64,000 nucleotides of DNA from Sphaerolaimus hirsutus (lineage: Eukaryota; Nematoda; Chromadorea; Monhysterida; Sphaerolaimidae). The stretch lies in the NCBI GenBank assembly GCA_964036195.1, contig OZ038453.1:2437438-2501437 (forward strand), read 5' to 3'. Positions 35,169 to 46,974 of this stretch are shown here, piece by piece. The position numbers and the translations under genes are program-made. Under the pieces are notes generated by a model. It worked only from the letters and a program-made list of their open reading frames with translations, made no database searches and was not told the DNA's origin. Positions within the stretch are counted from its first letter, which is position 1; each line of letters begins with the position of its first letter.

Positions 35169-35269
35169 TACCTCAAATCCTCGAATAAGACCTCCCTCTA
35201 ATAACTCCCCCTCAAAAACGTCTGACTAAAAAATATTTGCCCTGGGGTCTTATTCGAGGATTTAGGGTA
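35169..35269. mobile_element. Short 101-bp TACC...CTCGAATAAG MITE
   Basis: TACCTCAAATCCTCGAATAA mirrors TTATTCGAGGATTTAGGGTA. It is an internally deleted form of the 23045 variant. Confidence 0.75.
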
Positions 35270-35648
35270 TATTTGAATTTTTTGGTCGTTTTTCGAATGC
35301 GCGGCATAAATTCCGAAGTCAAATTTCCGTCAAAATGATGAATTGTTTACGATATTTATTGTGAAAATCCCACTTTGATGAGAGCAAAATGTTGATGAAC
35401 ATTTTTATTAAAGATTTGACCGATGTATAGGTATTTGCTATTTATACTTCATGTATTTATGAATTAGCTTCAGAATAAAATATATTCTGTACTGACAAAT
35501 GTCTAAACTAAATAAACTTTATATAAATAGATACTACATTAGTCCTTTCCAGTGTGAAACTTTTACTGGTACTTTTTTGTTTTCCGGTAATTGATGGAGA
35601 TTAAAAAAGGCGGTGTACAGTACGGCTCATTTTCCCACGCCAGCTACA

Positions 35649-36059
35649 TACCGTATTACCTCGAAATACCCCCATGGGGGTTTATTTTTTCACCAGCAAA
35701 ATTTGAGTGGGGGGGTTATTCGAGGGTTTTTTTTTATTATTTCGTCCGAAATTTTCGTGAAATTCATAGTAGAGAATGCGCTTTTTCACACTCAAAAATG
35801 GTAATAAACGCGAGAAAATAGGTAGTATTTGGGCTATAGATGTACATCTGTACACAAATGAGCGTATAAGTGTAGCTGCAATGCAAATTACTTAGTAGTA
35901 ATAAGTACATTATGTACATCGCATACATAATGTACATCATTCTGGAGGGGGGTATTTCAAGGGGGGGTTATTATTTCCCCAGCCCATTTTGAGGGTGGGG
36001 GTTAATTCGAGGGGGGGGGGGGGTTAGTTCAAGGGGGGGTCATTCGAGGTAATACGGTA
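35649..36059. mobile_element. TACCGTATTACCTCG-variant MITE
   Basis: Inverted ends TACCGTATTACCTCGAAATA and CGAGGTAATACGGTA surround G-runs of up to 12. A tandem TACATCGCATACATAATGTACATC segment lies in the core. A lone left end of the same family is at 36202. Confidence 0.82.
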
Positions 36060-36297
36060 TTTCCTTTTCGCGGAATTTTAAATATCGGTTTAGATAATAC
36101 TTGTATGTGAAGTATAATACTGGTGTCCATTTCAATTAAAATTGCTCGCATGTTTGTGATTTCTTTCATTTAAGTTGAAATTGCAGTTTAAGCGTATGGC
36201 GTACCGTACTTCTTCGAAATACACCCTCGCAGGGGTCTCGAATGGGGAGGAGTTACCCCCCCCCCCCCAAACCACCCAGCTATCTATCTATCCCGGA

Positions 36298-38101
36298 TAG
36301 CATTCAAAAAAATCACCGATTTTTTGGAAAATATATATATAAATATATCACTCCAATATTGGAAAAAATATAAATATATATAAATCACTCTAGGTCTCCA
36401 GAAAATATAATTAAATTACTGAAAAAATAACTCTAAGCTCGAAAAAAATCTCAAAAAAATCACTTGAGCTTTATTTCAATTTCAAGCAATATTCTGGGCT
36501 TTATTTACCATTTGCAAGCTCAAAAAATGTACTCTAAGGTACCACAGTACATTTATTATCATTCCACGAGCAGTATTCATTTATACAGTATTTGCCAAGT
36601 GAAAACATCAAGCCAATATCACAGCAAAAATTCAACCTTCAGTTCAACCTCAATGAAAACTTCAAAAATATTTTGCACTGCAAATATTTAGCTCTCAACC
36701 TATAGCACCTGGTTGTGGCAATGGACGTTTGACTAAATAGGTGCTCATGCTCAGCACTTTTTCATTGGTGATGTGCTGTGAAAACTCATTTTTGGGCACA
36801 TGGCTATGTTTTTGGCAACAGTGTGATGACACTAGTGGCTCTGGTGAAACCATGGTGACAGTTTTCCACAGGTGTTCCCAATATTTGACAACAGCTGACA
36901 TTGTTGCATGTCACCAAGCATTGTCAGTTTTCAAAAATGGTAAACTGAGCTTGCAATCACTGTAGAAAAATTTTGATCACATCAAATTGGTATTTTTTGA
37001 TTTAAAGTCATGTTTTATTTAGGAAAGTATGTTAAAAGATAGAGAGATGCTTTATACCTAAAACATAACCATAGAATTCATAGCAGGATGACATAAACAA
37101 AAAGTTCATAAAAAATGAAAAATAATTGATAGTGATGTCACCATTTGCCATCATTTGAGTTTCAGTTGTGACCAAACTAGTGATTTGCCAACACCACCCA
37201 CCAAAATTCATGCCATTTGTGAAAACTGAACATACTGTATTTCCTCAAATTACAACCTAGGGGGTTTATTTTTTTCAGAGTGGAAATTTTGAGGGGGGTC
37301 AAACGAGGGGGGGGTTATCATTTTGCCAGAAATTTTTCAAATCCCATTACTAAATTGTTGTTTGAAATGTACACAAACGTCAAAAAATGCAACAAAAACT
37401 GCAATTTATAACACTCTATGGACTTATATATGTATGTAGACAGTATATAACCAGTTCTAACATCACACAGTCAATGTTTTTAACATTGTTCTAAGATTCC
37501 CGGATCACAAACTGCATTATGTTCTCTATTCAGTAAATTGGGGTGGGGTATTTCGAGGTGGGGGGGACTATAAGTTCATATTGCCCATTTTGAGGGGGTA
37601 TTTCGCGACAGAAGGGGGGGGTTATAAGTTCATAGTACCCATTTTGAGGGGGGTATTTCTCAACAGGGGGTATTTTGAGGGGGTGGTATTTTGAGGAAAT
37701 ATGGTATATAGCATTCAGTAGTGGAAAACTTGATGGAAACATGTCATCATTTTTGGCCATTTCAGTTTTCAAAAAAGTCAGGGTGAAAACTAGTGTGTGT
37801 AGGCTAACAATATTTACCTGCTTCAAATACAATTTTAACCCAATAATGCTCTACATGAGCAGAGAGATTTTCTGGCAAAAATCCCTGCAAATTTCTCTTG
37901 CACAGATTGCATGTTTTCGTCATAAAGTGCAATCATTGCAAGTATGAGTGATTTTCTCAGTGATTTTTTTTCAGATTTAAAAAATAAATATAAATATATC
38001 ACTCAGAATTTGGAAAAAATATAAATATATATAAATCACGGGTTATTTATATTTATTGTGATTTTTGAAAATATAAATCACGGGTTATTTTTCGAATGCT
38101 A
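36298..38101. mobile_element. hAT-like element, TAGCATTC ends, AAATATATAAATCAC arrays, captured-looking core
   Basis: It starts TAGCATTCAAAAAAATCACC and ends with the inverse TTTTCGAATGCTA. Perfect 8-bp duplication ATCCCGGA lies at 36290-36297 and 38102-38109. Arrays of AAATATAAATATATCACTC occupy both ends. The core (36480-36970, 37710-37940) is not repetitive; its minus strand keeps a 68-codon frame ending near 36695 at a GTTGAG donor-like site. A TACCGTATTT MITE (37234-37706) is nested. Confidence 0.88.
37234..37706. mobile_element. TACTGTATTTCCTCAAAT-variant MITE
   Basis: Slightly mutated inverted ends TACTGTATTTCCTCAAATTA and TTTTGAGGAAATATGGTA, with G-runs inside the right half. It is nested in the TAGCATTC element. 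Confidence 0.78.
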
Positions 38102-38109
38102 ATCCCGGA

Positions 38110-38699
38110 GGCAAAACTTTGGGCTACTACCCCCTAACCCCCCCCCCCCCAAATCGCCCAGCTATCTACCTATCTGGAGCGATTTTTCAGAAACTATACC
38201 CCAATTTTCGCTCAACATCGCTATTTTTCATACATTTTTATAGATTTTCACCTCCAAAATATAATACTAGTTTTTGTTCCTATTTACCTATTCAGCTATT
38301 ATTTTAGTATTATATGCTCTTGGTCTTGTATACCCATTTTGCTATTTTACACATACTTTTAGCGATTTTTCTCCCTTTTCTTCCTTCTACACCCTTATAT
38401 ATCGAACCACCACACCTCCCCCCAAACCCCCCCCCCCAACCCCCCCCCCCCCTCACTGCCGCCCAAAATTTTTTCCAGCTGTCTATCTATCCCGAAGGCC
38501 GCTCAGCTATCTATCCAACCACTCGGAGGGTCAAATTCAAGATACCCCTGTGAAGTGGGTTTACCCCCCCCCCCACGACCCCTCGAAATAACCCAGGTCT
38601 GAGCGAGCTGAGGAAAAAATGACCCCCCTCGAATTTACCCCCCTCAAAATTTGCTGGCGAAATAATAAACCCTCTGGGGTATTTCGAGGAAATACGGTA
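38110..38699. repeat. CAGCTATCTATCTATC repeat, then a partial TACCGTATTT MITE
   Basis: CGCCCAGCTATCTACC at about 38155 and CCAGCTGTCTATCTATC at about 38477 belong to a repeat also seen near 36278, 34678 and 43670. 38577-38699 is the right part of a TACCGTATTT MITE ending AGGAAATACGGTA without an intact left end. Confidence 0.55.
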
Positions 38700-39248
38700 T
38701 TTAAAATGAAATCACCATAATATTTTTTTGTGGAAATGGTTGAGCATAAATACATAACATCTCTGTTTTATGCCATGTAGAAAGCAGCAAAAAATTCTAT
38801 ATCGTGTTCAAAAATCGGTAAAGTAAAATTATGCGCAAAAGTTCCCTGAATATTTGCGTTCTCTGATAACACTTTGAAAATTAATAAGTAAATTGCTGTA
38901 AAATTAATAACTAAATCACGAAGGATTACTGAAATTTGAACATGATCAAGATATTTATTTTCTACTTTCTGCGTGGTAAATTCAAACATGTATTTTCTGT
39001 TTGCTCAACCATTCATTCATAAGCAATTTTACAGTGATTTTTAACACATAATTTGGAATATTTACACTTCAGTTGTAATTGCAACTTCACGCAAATCGAA
39101 TGAAAATGCTCAAAATATATTAGATCTGTCAATTTTATTGATTTGATATGAATAATTTCGCACAGTTTTGTCTATGCGATTTTTATTATATAAATAGATA
39201 TACAGTTACATAAACAAATCATTAGAAAAATCGTTTTTGTTTTTTGTA
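38700..39248. other. No gene seen
   Basis: AT-rich DNA. A 73-codon minus frame at 38989 has no recognisable motif. Confidence 0.5.
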
Positions 39249-39691
39249 TACCGTATTTCTTCTAATAGAACTGCGCCGTTCTATTTTTGTCGTCAAGTTT
39301 TTTACCTGCCGTTCTATTCGAGGTGCCGTTCTATTGGATGCTGCCGTTCTATTTTTTCATCAGACATTTTCACACAATTTCGATTTGAGCATAGTATTTT
39401 TAGTGAAACATAAGCAACGTTATAATATCAGAGCATCAATCCAAATGTGAAAACAAGCCCTGAATCATAGTTCGGAACACCCTGGATGTTCTCGCCACCA
39501 ATTTTTCAAAATTTTTTGTGTTTTAGCACTCTTAAAACGTAATTTCTATGTGCCGTTCTATTAGCGGTGCCGTTCTATTGGAGGCTGCCGTTCTATTCTT
39601 TTCGTGGGTGTAAAAAAGTGCAAAAACCTGCCGTTCTATTGGAGGTGCCGTTCTATTAGAGGTATGCCGTTCTATTAGAAGAAATACGGTA
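39249..39691. mobile_element. TACCGTATTTCTTCTAATAG MITE with GCCGTTCTATT repeats
   Basis: TACCGTATTTCTTCTAATAG mirrors CTATTAGAAGAAATACGGTA. TGCCGTTCTATTGGAGG units occur about four times at each end. Confidence 0.85.
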
Positions 39692-39942
39692 TTCACTATT
39701 TTGTTTATCAGGCTTGCGCTATTTCCACCGGCATGCAGCTATGTTGCTGCACACTTCAATGAAATCTACCATATCCCGTTTGAATATATTTTTAATAACA
39801 TTTAATTTTTCTCATTGTGATTATTTTTGTGCATATTAAAATTCAGGTGACTATTCATCAAAATATGGCAAAAATCAAAAAGATCAAAATATAAAAAATT
39901 GTATAGCGTGGAGCCATTTTCCAATTTTCGGCCTATTTTCTA

Positions 39943-40346
39943 TACCGTATTACCTCGAATTATCCCCGCTTGGATTAACCCCTCCCCTCGAACTGACCCC
40001 CCCCCCCTCAAAATGGGCTGGGGAAATAATCCCCCCCTCGAAATCCCCCCCCGGAATGATGTACATCATGTATGCAATGTACATGATGTATTTATCACTG
40101 CTAATTTGCATTGCAGCTACACATAGACTGTACTAGGTTGTGTAGCTATCTACGTTTTTATGTCCAAATATATCCTGTTTGGACACATTTATTACTTGTT
40201 TTGGGTACGCAAATGCCTACTTTTTGCTACGACCCTTACGAAAATTTCTGACGAAATAATAAAAAAACCCTCGAATTACCCCCCCCCCTCAAATTTTGGT
40301 AGCGAAATAATAAACCCCCATGGGGGTATTTCGAGGTAATACGGTA
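39943..40346. mobile_element. TACCGTATTACCTCG-variant MITE
   Basis: It has complete inverted ends and C-runs. The core holds GATGTACATCATGTATGCAA, shared with the copy at 35649. Confidence 0.85.
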
Positions 40347-40519
40347 AATTGATTTCAGTTTTCGTTTATAAATAAACTTCAGTCCGTTTTTCCCGGCTCG
40401 TTTTTTGTCAATTGAAACCACGTGAAATTTACGCAAACAACGTGTGCCTAACATACCTACGGAAGCATTTTATGACGATGTAAAGTGCAATGTAAAGTGC
40501 TGACAACCGTGCTTGGGAC

Positions 40520-40881
40520 CATAGGCGGCGTAAGTGCTTGTGCGCTTGTGAATGTCACAAGCGGATTTTTTTGTGTCACAAGCGGAAATTTCACTGTCAC
40601 ATTGTGACATTTACAAGCGTGTATTGTACAAACGAGAGTGAAATCTCCAAATTAGCTCAAAATCGCTAAGATTTGCTCCATTTTGCCATTTTCTCTATAA
40701 AAACTATTTTCATCTATTTACATGGTTATATACCTATCCCATTTATTATATTTTTAGTAATTTTAAAATTTTTGGCTGGCTGCCAACTTCAGATAAGGGC
40801 TCCAATAAAAAATTGTCACTAGGTGAAATTTTGACTAATGTGAATGTCACAAGCGCAAATTGGGACCTTGCACCGCCTATG
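40520..40881. mobile_element. CATAGGCGGCG-ended MITE, copy 2
   Basis: It has the same ends and TGTCACAAGC arms as the copy at 23521. CTTGGGAC flanks it at 40512-40519 and 40882-40889; the second of these is also the left duplicate of the next element. Confidence 0.92.
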
Positions 40882-40889
40882 CTTGGGAC

Positions 40890-42790
40890 TAGGGTGTCAA
40901 AAAAATTTTTTTACGGAAAACGGAAAACAGAAAGGTAAATTTTTTTCACTTTACGGAAAACGGAAAACGGAAAGGTAAAAAAAAAATTTCTGCCGGAAAA
41001 CGGAAAACGGAAAGGTAAAAAAATTTCACTCAGCGGAAAACGGAAAACGGAAAGGTAAAAAAAAATTGTTGGCCGGAAAACGGAAAAATGAAATGCCGGA
41101 AAACGGAAAGCAAAATTTTCACGGAAACGGAAAAAAATAAAGTGAAATTAGCACAGTAATAGACAAATTTGCAGAAGGAAGACCTGCATGCAGGTTTGCC
41201 TGTTTGGCTTTGATTGTGGTAGCTGTACATTCTGCAACTATGGATCATGCCTGTAACTTCACTTGTAGTTCAAGCTTAACTGAACCAACAAAAAATCATC
41301 AAAAAGTAGCCATAGTAGCCATAGGAAAGGAAACACTACAACAATTTCACAGTCTAGAAGCAGTGGGAATCACTGATGACCCCTATGCAATTGATGATGA
41401 CATTGCAGAGGAGATGATAATAAATAGCATAAAATTCAATGACAACAACAAACGATACTATATTGACTGGCCATATAAAGAGAGATCAGTGACCTGCCCA
41501 CGGGAAAAGCAGAAGCCTTGGTGCGGTTTAAATCACTGATAAGAAGATTCAACAAAGATCCAAACTTATTCGAACAATACCGGAAAGTGTTGGATGACCA
41601 ACTAGAAAAGGGAATAATTGAGATCTGTGATGACAAAACAGACAACAAGGGGATTCCTTACCTGCCACACCAGCCAGTAATCACGCCGGGCAAATTGACA
41701 TCATGCAGAATCGTGTATGATGGGTCGGCAGGTAAGCCCAGTTTCAACGAGTGCTTTTTTAGAGGACCAATTACAACACCATTAGCACTGGGCCTACTCC
41801 TGAGGTTCAGGGCAGGCAACGTAGCATTAAGTGCCGATATTGAAAAAGCATTTTTGCAAATAGGATTGCATGACCAAGCTAGAGACTACACACAATTTTT
41901 CTGGCTGAAAGATGCCTCAAAACCAGTAACTGAAAATAACTTCATAGTACTTCGTTTTAAACACGTACTGTTTGGACTTGTCTGCAGCCCAGCAATTTTG
42001 GGAGCAGTCATAAAATACCATTTAAATGTGACAATAAACAACAGGAATGAATATGAAGAAAATGAAGGGGAATGAAACCAGTTGGCGATGATAATAAACA
42101 ACATTTATGTCGATAACTTCATCATGAGTGTCACGAATGAAGTTGAAGCTTTAGAACTATATTACAAAGTCAAAGCTTTATTTAACCAATGTTCTATGAA
42201 CATGAGGGAATGGCTGTCAAACTCCAGATCAGTCATGAATGAAATAGCAGAAAACAACAGGAGTCCAAAGGTGAATAAAATTGTTGCAGTAATGGGCATG
42301 AAATAAAATCACCAAATGGACATGCTGGAAATATCAACACCAAAATTGCAAAGTGACAGCATCACAACACCAACCAGACGAAACTTGAATAAATTATTGG
42401 TGTCAGCATATGACCCAATTGGGTTCACAGCACCTGTTTCACTGACCCTGAAATCCCAGTTGTCAATGCTGCTCATAGAGACAAAAACAACACAATGGGA
42501 TGAGCCAATTGAAGATAAATACAGATTGGAAAAACAATGGAAAAATGCCAGAAAACTGAAAATTGAGCCAGAAAATGGAAACATGGCCTGGTAAAATGGA
42601 AACGGAAAGGTAAAAAATTTTCAGCTGCCGGAAAACGGAAAACGGAAAGGTAAAAATTTTTCGGCTGCCGGAAAACGGAAAACGGAAAGGTAAAAATTTT
42701 TCAGCTGCCGGAAAACGGAAAACGGAAAGGTAAAAAATTTTCCTGCGGAAAGGCGGAAACGGAAAACGGAAACGGAAATTTGACACCCTA
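40890..42790. mobile_element. hAT-like element with GGAAAACGG arrays carrying a BEL/Pao pol fragment
   Basis: It starts TAGGGTGTCAAA and ends with the inverse TTTGACACCCTA. The flanks are CTTGGGAC (40882-40889 and 42791-42798). GGAAAACGGAAAGGTAAAA units fill 40910-41130 and 42595-42780. Between them lies retroelement pol sequence without LTRs, so the hAT element seems to have acquired it. Confidence 0.9.
41200..42592 (+). pseudogene. BEL/Pao pol fragment (reverse transcriptase) inside the hAT-like element
   Basis: Frames encode LEAVGI.DDP at about 41355, then GIPYLPHQPVITPGK, CRIVYDGSAG and SADIEKAFLQIGL, the classic BEL/Pao reverse transcriptase blocks, then YVDN at about 42106 and YDPIGF at about 42409. 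Decay is clear: a frameshift near 41510, in-frame stops at 42073-42075 and 42304-42306, and YVDN in place of the catalytic YVDD. It lacks the TCACA-rich composition of the element at the left edge and so derives from another lineage. Confidence 0.88.
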
Positions 42791-43015
42791 CTTGGGACAC
42801 GTTTTGCTAGTAAATTGGGCTTGGAAAAAAGCTCGAATGATGCCAGTGTTACTTGACATTCTACTTCAATCATCACCTGTCACTTATTTGGGCACACGCA
42901 GTTGACAGTGTCATCGTTTGTCAACTGGGTCGACTGGTTTACATTCACATTTTAGTTGACATGTCGCAAAATCATGTTATAATGCGCATTCTAATATTAG
43001 TTTGTTTTTCACATT

Positions 43016-43175
43016 GGGCCCACACACTAGTTGACATCGACACCAAATGTCAACTGGTTCCTATCCCGATACAAAGCTTTCGTTTGAACGTCGTTCGTTG
43101 GCTCGTCAGCAAGCTTTGAATCGGGATCGGCACCAGTTGACATTTGGTGTCGATGTCAACTAGTGTGTGTGGGCC
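43016..43175. mobile_element. Hairpin MITE, GGGCCCACACACTAGTTGAC family
   Basis: The arms of about 45 bp (GGGCCCACACACTAGTTG... and its inverse) are nearly perfect, joined by a core with a second GATCGGGAT/ATCCCGAT pairing. No convincing target duplication was found. Confidence 0.85.
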
Positions 43176-43688
43176 AATTGCCGCATGTGAACTTAAAAAT
43201 TGTCCTGCGATCCGTCAACTAAAATCTGTATTTACATGAAAACCAGTTGACACCCAGTGTGCGCAACCTTTGTCAGATATTTTGTAACTTTTATTTACAT
43301 CAGCGGAATTCCCACCTGATTTACCATTTAAAAACATTCCCAACAATTTGTGGCAACATTTTGAAAAGTCAAATTTGGAACTCTAGTTTCACTAACATAA
43401 AATACCTACAATCAGCTGAAAAACGCTAAAAACATACTACCTATTTACTTGATACATACTTGGTCTGTTCAGAAATTAGTGGTGCAGCGGGGATGAATAT
43501 TTTTTGTACCATTTTGTGTCTTAACAAGGGTTGAGTAGTGAATTTGAACCCCTCTGGGGGTAAATCGCTCTTCCGTAGGGATAGATATCTGAAAATTTTT
43601 GGGGGGTTCAATATATACCAAGGTATTTTCAAAGTGATGCAGATTGTGGCAAAATTTCGCCTAAATCGCTCCAGATAGATAGCTGGGG

Positions 43689-43859
43689 CAGTCCCAAGCC
43701 CTGTAAAGTGTAAAGTAAAGTGTCTAATGCAAAGTAAAGTGTCAATCAAAACAAAAAAAAAAGATTTTATTACTGAACTTTGCATGACAATTGACAGTTT
43801 ACTTTGCATTTGACTTTACATTTGACACTTTACTTTACACTTTACAGGGCTTGGGACTG
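43689..43859. mobile_element. CAGTCCCAAGCCCTGTAAAG-ended MITE
   Basis: The left end and its inverse CTTTACAGGGCTTGGGACTG are perfect. The interior alternates GTAAAGTGTC and GACACTTTAC words. Relatives lie in PNP introns and at 31570. Confidence 0.85.
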
Positions 43860-44881
43860 CCACCTGGTCGATTTATTTTGGAGGGGGGGTCGAGGGTCAG
43901 TTGTCAACAAAATTTCCTCGTGATAGCTGGATCGTTTGAGGTAAGCCCCCCCCCAATACTGAACCCCTGAGTCTAATAATTTGTATGTTTACCAGTAATT
44001 ACTGCGAGATCTATATTTCAAAATATCGGAACATATAATTAGGTAAATGTATATAACATTTTTTTGTATTTAAATTTTCCAGGATTTCCCAGAGAGAATA
44101 ATTTTTTTTCTAAAAAGTTTTAAAAAATCAGTGTTTATATATCTGCAATTTTATATTTTTTGCATTTTTTCCAGGGGGTTTTTCCTCGCGAGATTTAATT
44201 TTATTTTATTTTGGAATAATTTTCTTAGTTTATATAGTTAATCACATTTTCTCAAAATGTCCTATTTTTCAATGATAGCCACTATCTCCAGAACTAATCA
44301 AATAAATATTTACATAACATTTTATGGCACGCGAGTGGGGAACACCCGCTTTTTCAAAATACCTACTTATCAATGTTTTTCGCATTTTTTACTAAGGAGC
44401 TTACATATGTATCATTATTCTTGACAATTTGCAGTGTTAATTAGTGCAGTGATAACTTTGATATTCATAATGCAATCAGTTATTTTTGTATTTGGTCAAT
44501 TGAATTTTGGGAAGTTCCATTTCGATGTGCAATTCGATTGCAAATACGTGCGTGATTTTGATAAGATATAAATGAATATTATGTCGAAAAATATCTCAAA
44601 AACATAATGAAATATCTCTGGTAAAATCTGGAAAAAATTTTTAATGTAAATCTTCTATTTCCTGATATTGTTGAAACCCCAGAAAATCAAGCCAAGAAAA
44701 TTAAGTCTCAAAAATAAAGCTCTATTGAATATCCCGGGAAGTCTTCATTCAGCTACACCGGACACTTGACAAAACTGTGACACTTTACACTTTATTACCT
44801 TTTGCATAGACTACTTCAGTGCCCCCATACACATTCCATACATACATTTTATGTACCTATTTACATTTAAAAATTTTGTAT
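43860..44881. other. AT-rich stretch, no gene seen
   Basis: There are long A/T runs and short stop-rich frames. A CAGGGGGTTTTTCC segment near 44174 and CAGGTTTTTCCAG near 14411 hint at an old shared repeat. No transcript-like structure is visible. Confidence 0.5.
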
Positions 44882-45128
44882 TATACTCGGCGGACCGCAT
44901 TCTATGCATTTTTCTAAAGGAAACACTCCATCATGACGTCATCTTTAATAAAACAAAAATAATTCCAGCAAGAAAAGAAAAAAACATTTCTCGTTTGTAC
45001 GCGACTCCGCCTTTTTCTTTTTTAATATTTTTCTTTTTGTGAAAGTGCATACATAAGTATCCAGCTGGCGTGTTATCGACCAAGACATAAATAACTTTGG
45101 GCGCATACTTTGCGGTCCGCCGAGTATG
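44882..45128. mobile_element. TATACTCGGCGGACCGCA-family MITE with TGACGTCA site
   Basis: TATACTCGGCGGACCGCA on the left mirrors TGCGGTCCGCCGAGTAT on the right. It contains ACTCCATCATGACGTCAT at about 44923 and CATACATAAGTATCC near the other end. Confidence 0.85.
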
Positions 45129-45277
45129 CCCAGATCAGCTTTCAACGCGTATGAGTTCACCGGAATGAGTTTTCCGTAAACTAATGTTGACGGAGATAAC
45201 AAATAACTGATCCCGGTAAACTCAAATGCGTTCAAAGCTATAAGTTAAAAAAAAATTAATCAAATTTGGTAGAAAAC

Positions 45278-45482
45278 TAGTGTGAGAAGGCAAGGCGCTA
45301 GCGCCATTTTTCTGTGGCGTTATTGGCGTTTAGGGCAATGTCCAGGTAAAGCGCCATGGCGCTTTTGGCGCTTGGTCCTATTTTTTGTGGCGCCAGGAAA
45401 AAAAGTGCCTGGCGCTGGCGCCAACGAAAAAATACCATGGCGTTTTCCTTGGCGCTGAATTGTTGGCGCTTTTTACATCACT
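45278..45482. mobile_element. Short hAT-like GGCGCC-array element
   Basis: The right end GGCGCTTTTTACATCACTA is typical. The left end TAGTGTGAGAAGGCAAGGCGC is degenerate, and no clean target duplication is seen. GGCGCC and GCGCTAGCGC words fill it. Confidence 0.6.
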
Positions 45483-46224
45483 ACTAGACACAATATTTTT
45501 CACCCCTGCCTACAGGTAATCGTGTTCAAGTTTTCGATTTGTGTTTCATTTTACATGTGATTAGCATTCCAAAAATCTCCGGAGATTTATTTTTTAATAA
45601 AAGAAAATATAAACAATATTGCATTTATTTATACTTTCTTCTGTGTTTTTTTTCAGAGAACTTTAATTGTATTTATTTTATTTTAAGGTGCCCAAAATCT
45701 TTTATTTATGTATTTATTTATATTTTCACTGCGTTTTTCACTTTATTCATTTTATGACAATAAAGTTTAAAAAATTCTTAATTTTTAAATTTATTGATTT
45801 ATATTTTCACTGCGTGAGATTTATCTTTTATGTTACGTTTTTTCTAGATTTTCTGACATTTTATTTTTATTTTTTTTTCTTCTGAAAAACACCCATTTTA
45901 AAACGCTACATGTGAAGAGCATGTGTAGGGAACTGATTAATTCTTTTTATCTAGTAGATTGCGATCGATCAATTTATCGACCTTGAAAATGTGTGTGCCT
46001 TGCCGACTTTTTTCTATCAACGCATGTCATCGAAAACGTAAATATCCATGACACGTAAAAATATTCACGTGATTTGACCCGATCCCAGATTAAATCGTAT
46101 TCGATAAAATCGATGATTATACCTAAATAGCATAAATTTAAAAGCGCTATGCCGCCGGTGCCATTTTAAAGGTATTTTTTATCCTGCGATAGTTAAAAAA
46201 ATAAGCCATGGTGACATTTTAGTA
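45483..46224. other. AT-rich stretch, no gene seen
   Basis: A TTATATTTTCACTGCGT segment occurs twice (about 45718 and 45799). Phe/Ile/Tyr-rich frames at 45539 and 45667 reflect base composition. Confidence 0.5.
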
Positions 46225-46227
46225 TTA

Positions 46228-46644
46228 GGCCGCGTTTACACGGATTTTTTGTGACGACTCGACAACACTAAAAAGTTGAATAAGTTGAGTAAAAAGATTC
46301 CATATTCATGAGAAGAAGTGGTCAACTATACATTCTCCCTAGGCGAAATGCATGTCAAATTGCAGAATCGTGCTTGAAGTTCAGGTGTTATAGACGTTTG
46401 GAAACATTTTGCTGTTGTCGGAAGCTGTGGGGAGACTGTCCGACGGCTTCCGACAACAGCAAAATGTTTTCAAACGTCTTTAACGCTTGAGCTGCAAGCA
46501 CGATTCTGCAATTTGACATGCATTTCGCCTAGGGAGAATGTATAGTTGACCACTTCTTCTCATGAATATGGAATCCTTTTACTCAACTTATTGGACTTTT
46601 TAATGTTGTCGAGTCGTCACAAAAAAATCCGTGTAAACGCGGCC
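46228..46644. mobile_element. PIF/Harbinger-like palindromic MITE, GGCCGCGTTTACACGG ends
   Basis: The two 200-bp arms are nearly perfect inverted copies around a short loop near 46435. TTA flanks both sides (46225-46227, 46645-46647), the PIF/Harbinger type of duplication. Confidence 0.92.
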
Positions 46645-46773
46645 TTATACTTTTTCATTTGGCGCTGCGCCAGGTGTCAATTCCAAGTGCGTAAGTTACA
46701 AAGGTTGTAAACTTACTGGAAAGCAATATGTGACAAGTTGTTTTTTTTCAAAAATGTAATAGTCACATGTGAG

Positions 46774-46920
46774 TAGTGATTTAAGGTCACGATGGCGCTA
46801 GCGCCAACGTAAAAAGCGGCGAGGCGCTAGGCTCCATTTCGCTCTGGCGCTGGCGCCATACACAAGAAAATAACACCATGGCGCTTTGCGCAAAAGTGTT
46901 GGCGCTTTTTTACATCACTA
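46774..46920. mobile_element. Short hAT-like GGCGCC-array element
   Basis: TAGTGATTTAAGGTCACGATGGCGC starts it and GGCGCTTTTTTACATCACTA ends it. The flanks CATGTGAG and TTTGTGAG match at 6 of 8 bases. Confidence 0.75.
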
Positions 46921-46974
46921 TTTGTGAGTTTCTTTGCTCCAGACCGTCTGTCAATTGGCCATTTGTTATTATTC

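Noticed and set aside
44900..45900. Phe/Ile/Tyr-rich frames as membrane proteins
   Set aside because: The composition follows AT-rich DNA; no start context, splice sites or conserved spacing of charged residues.
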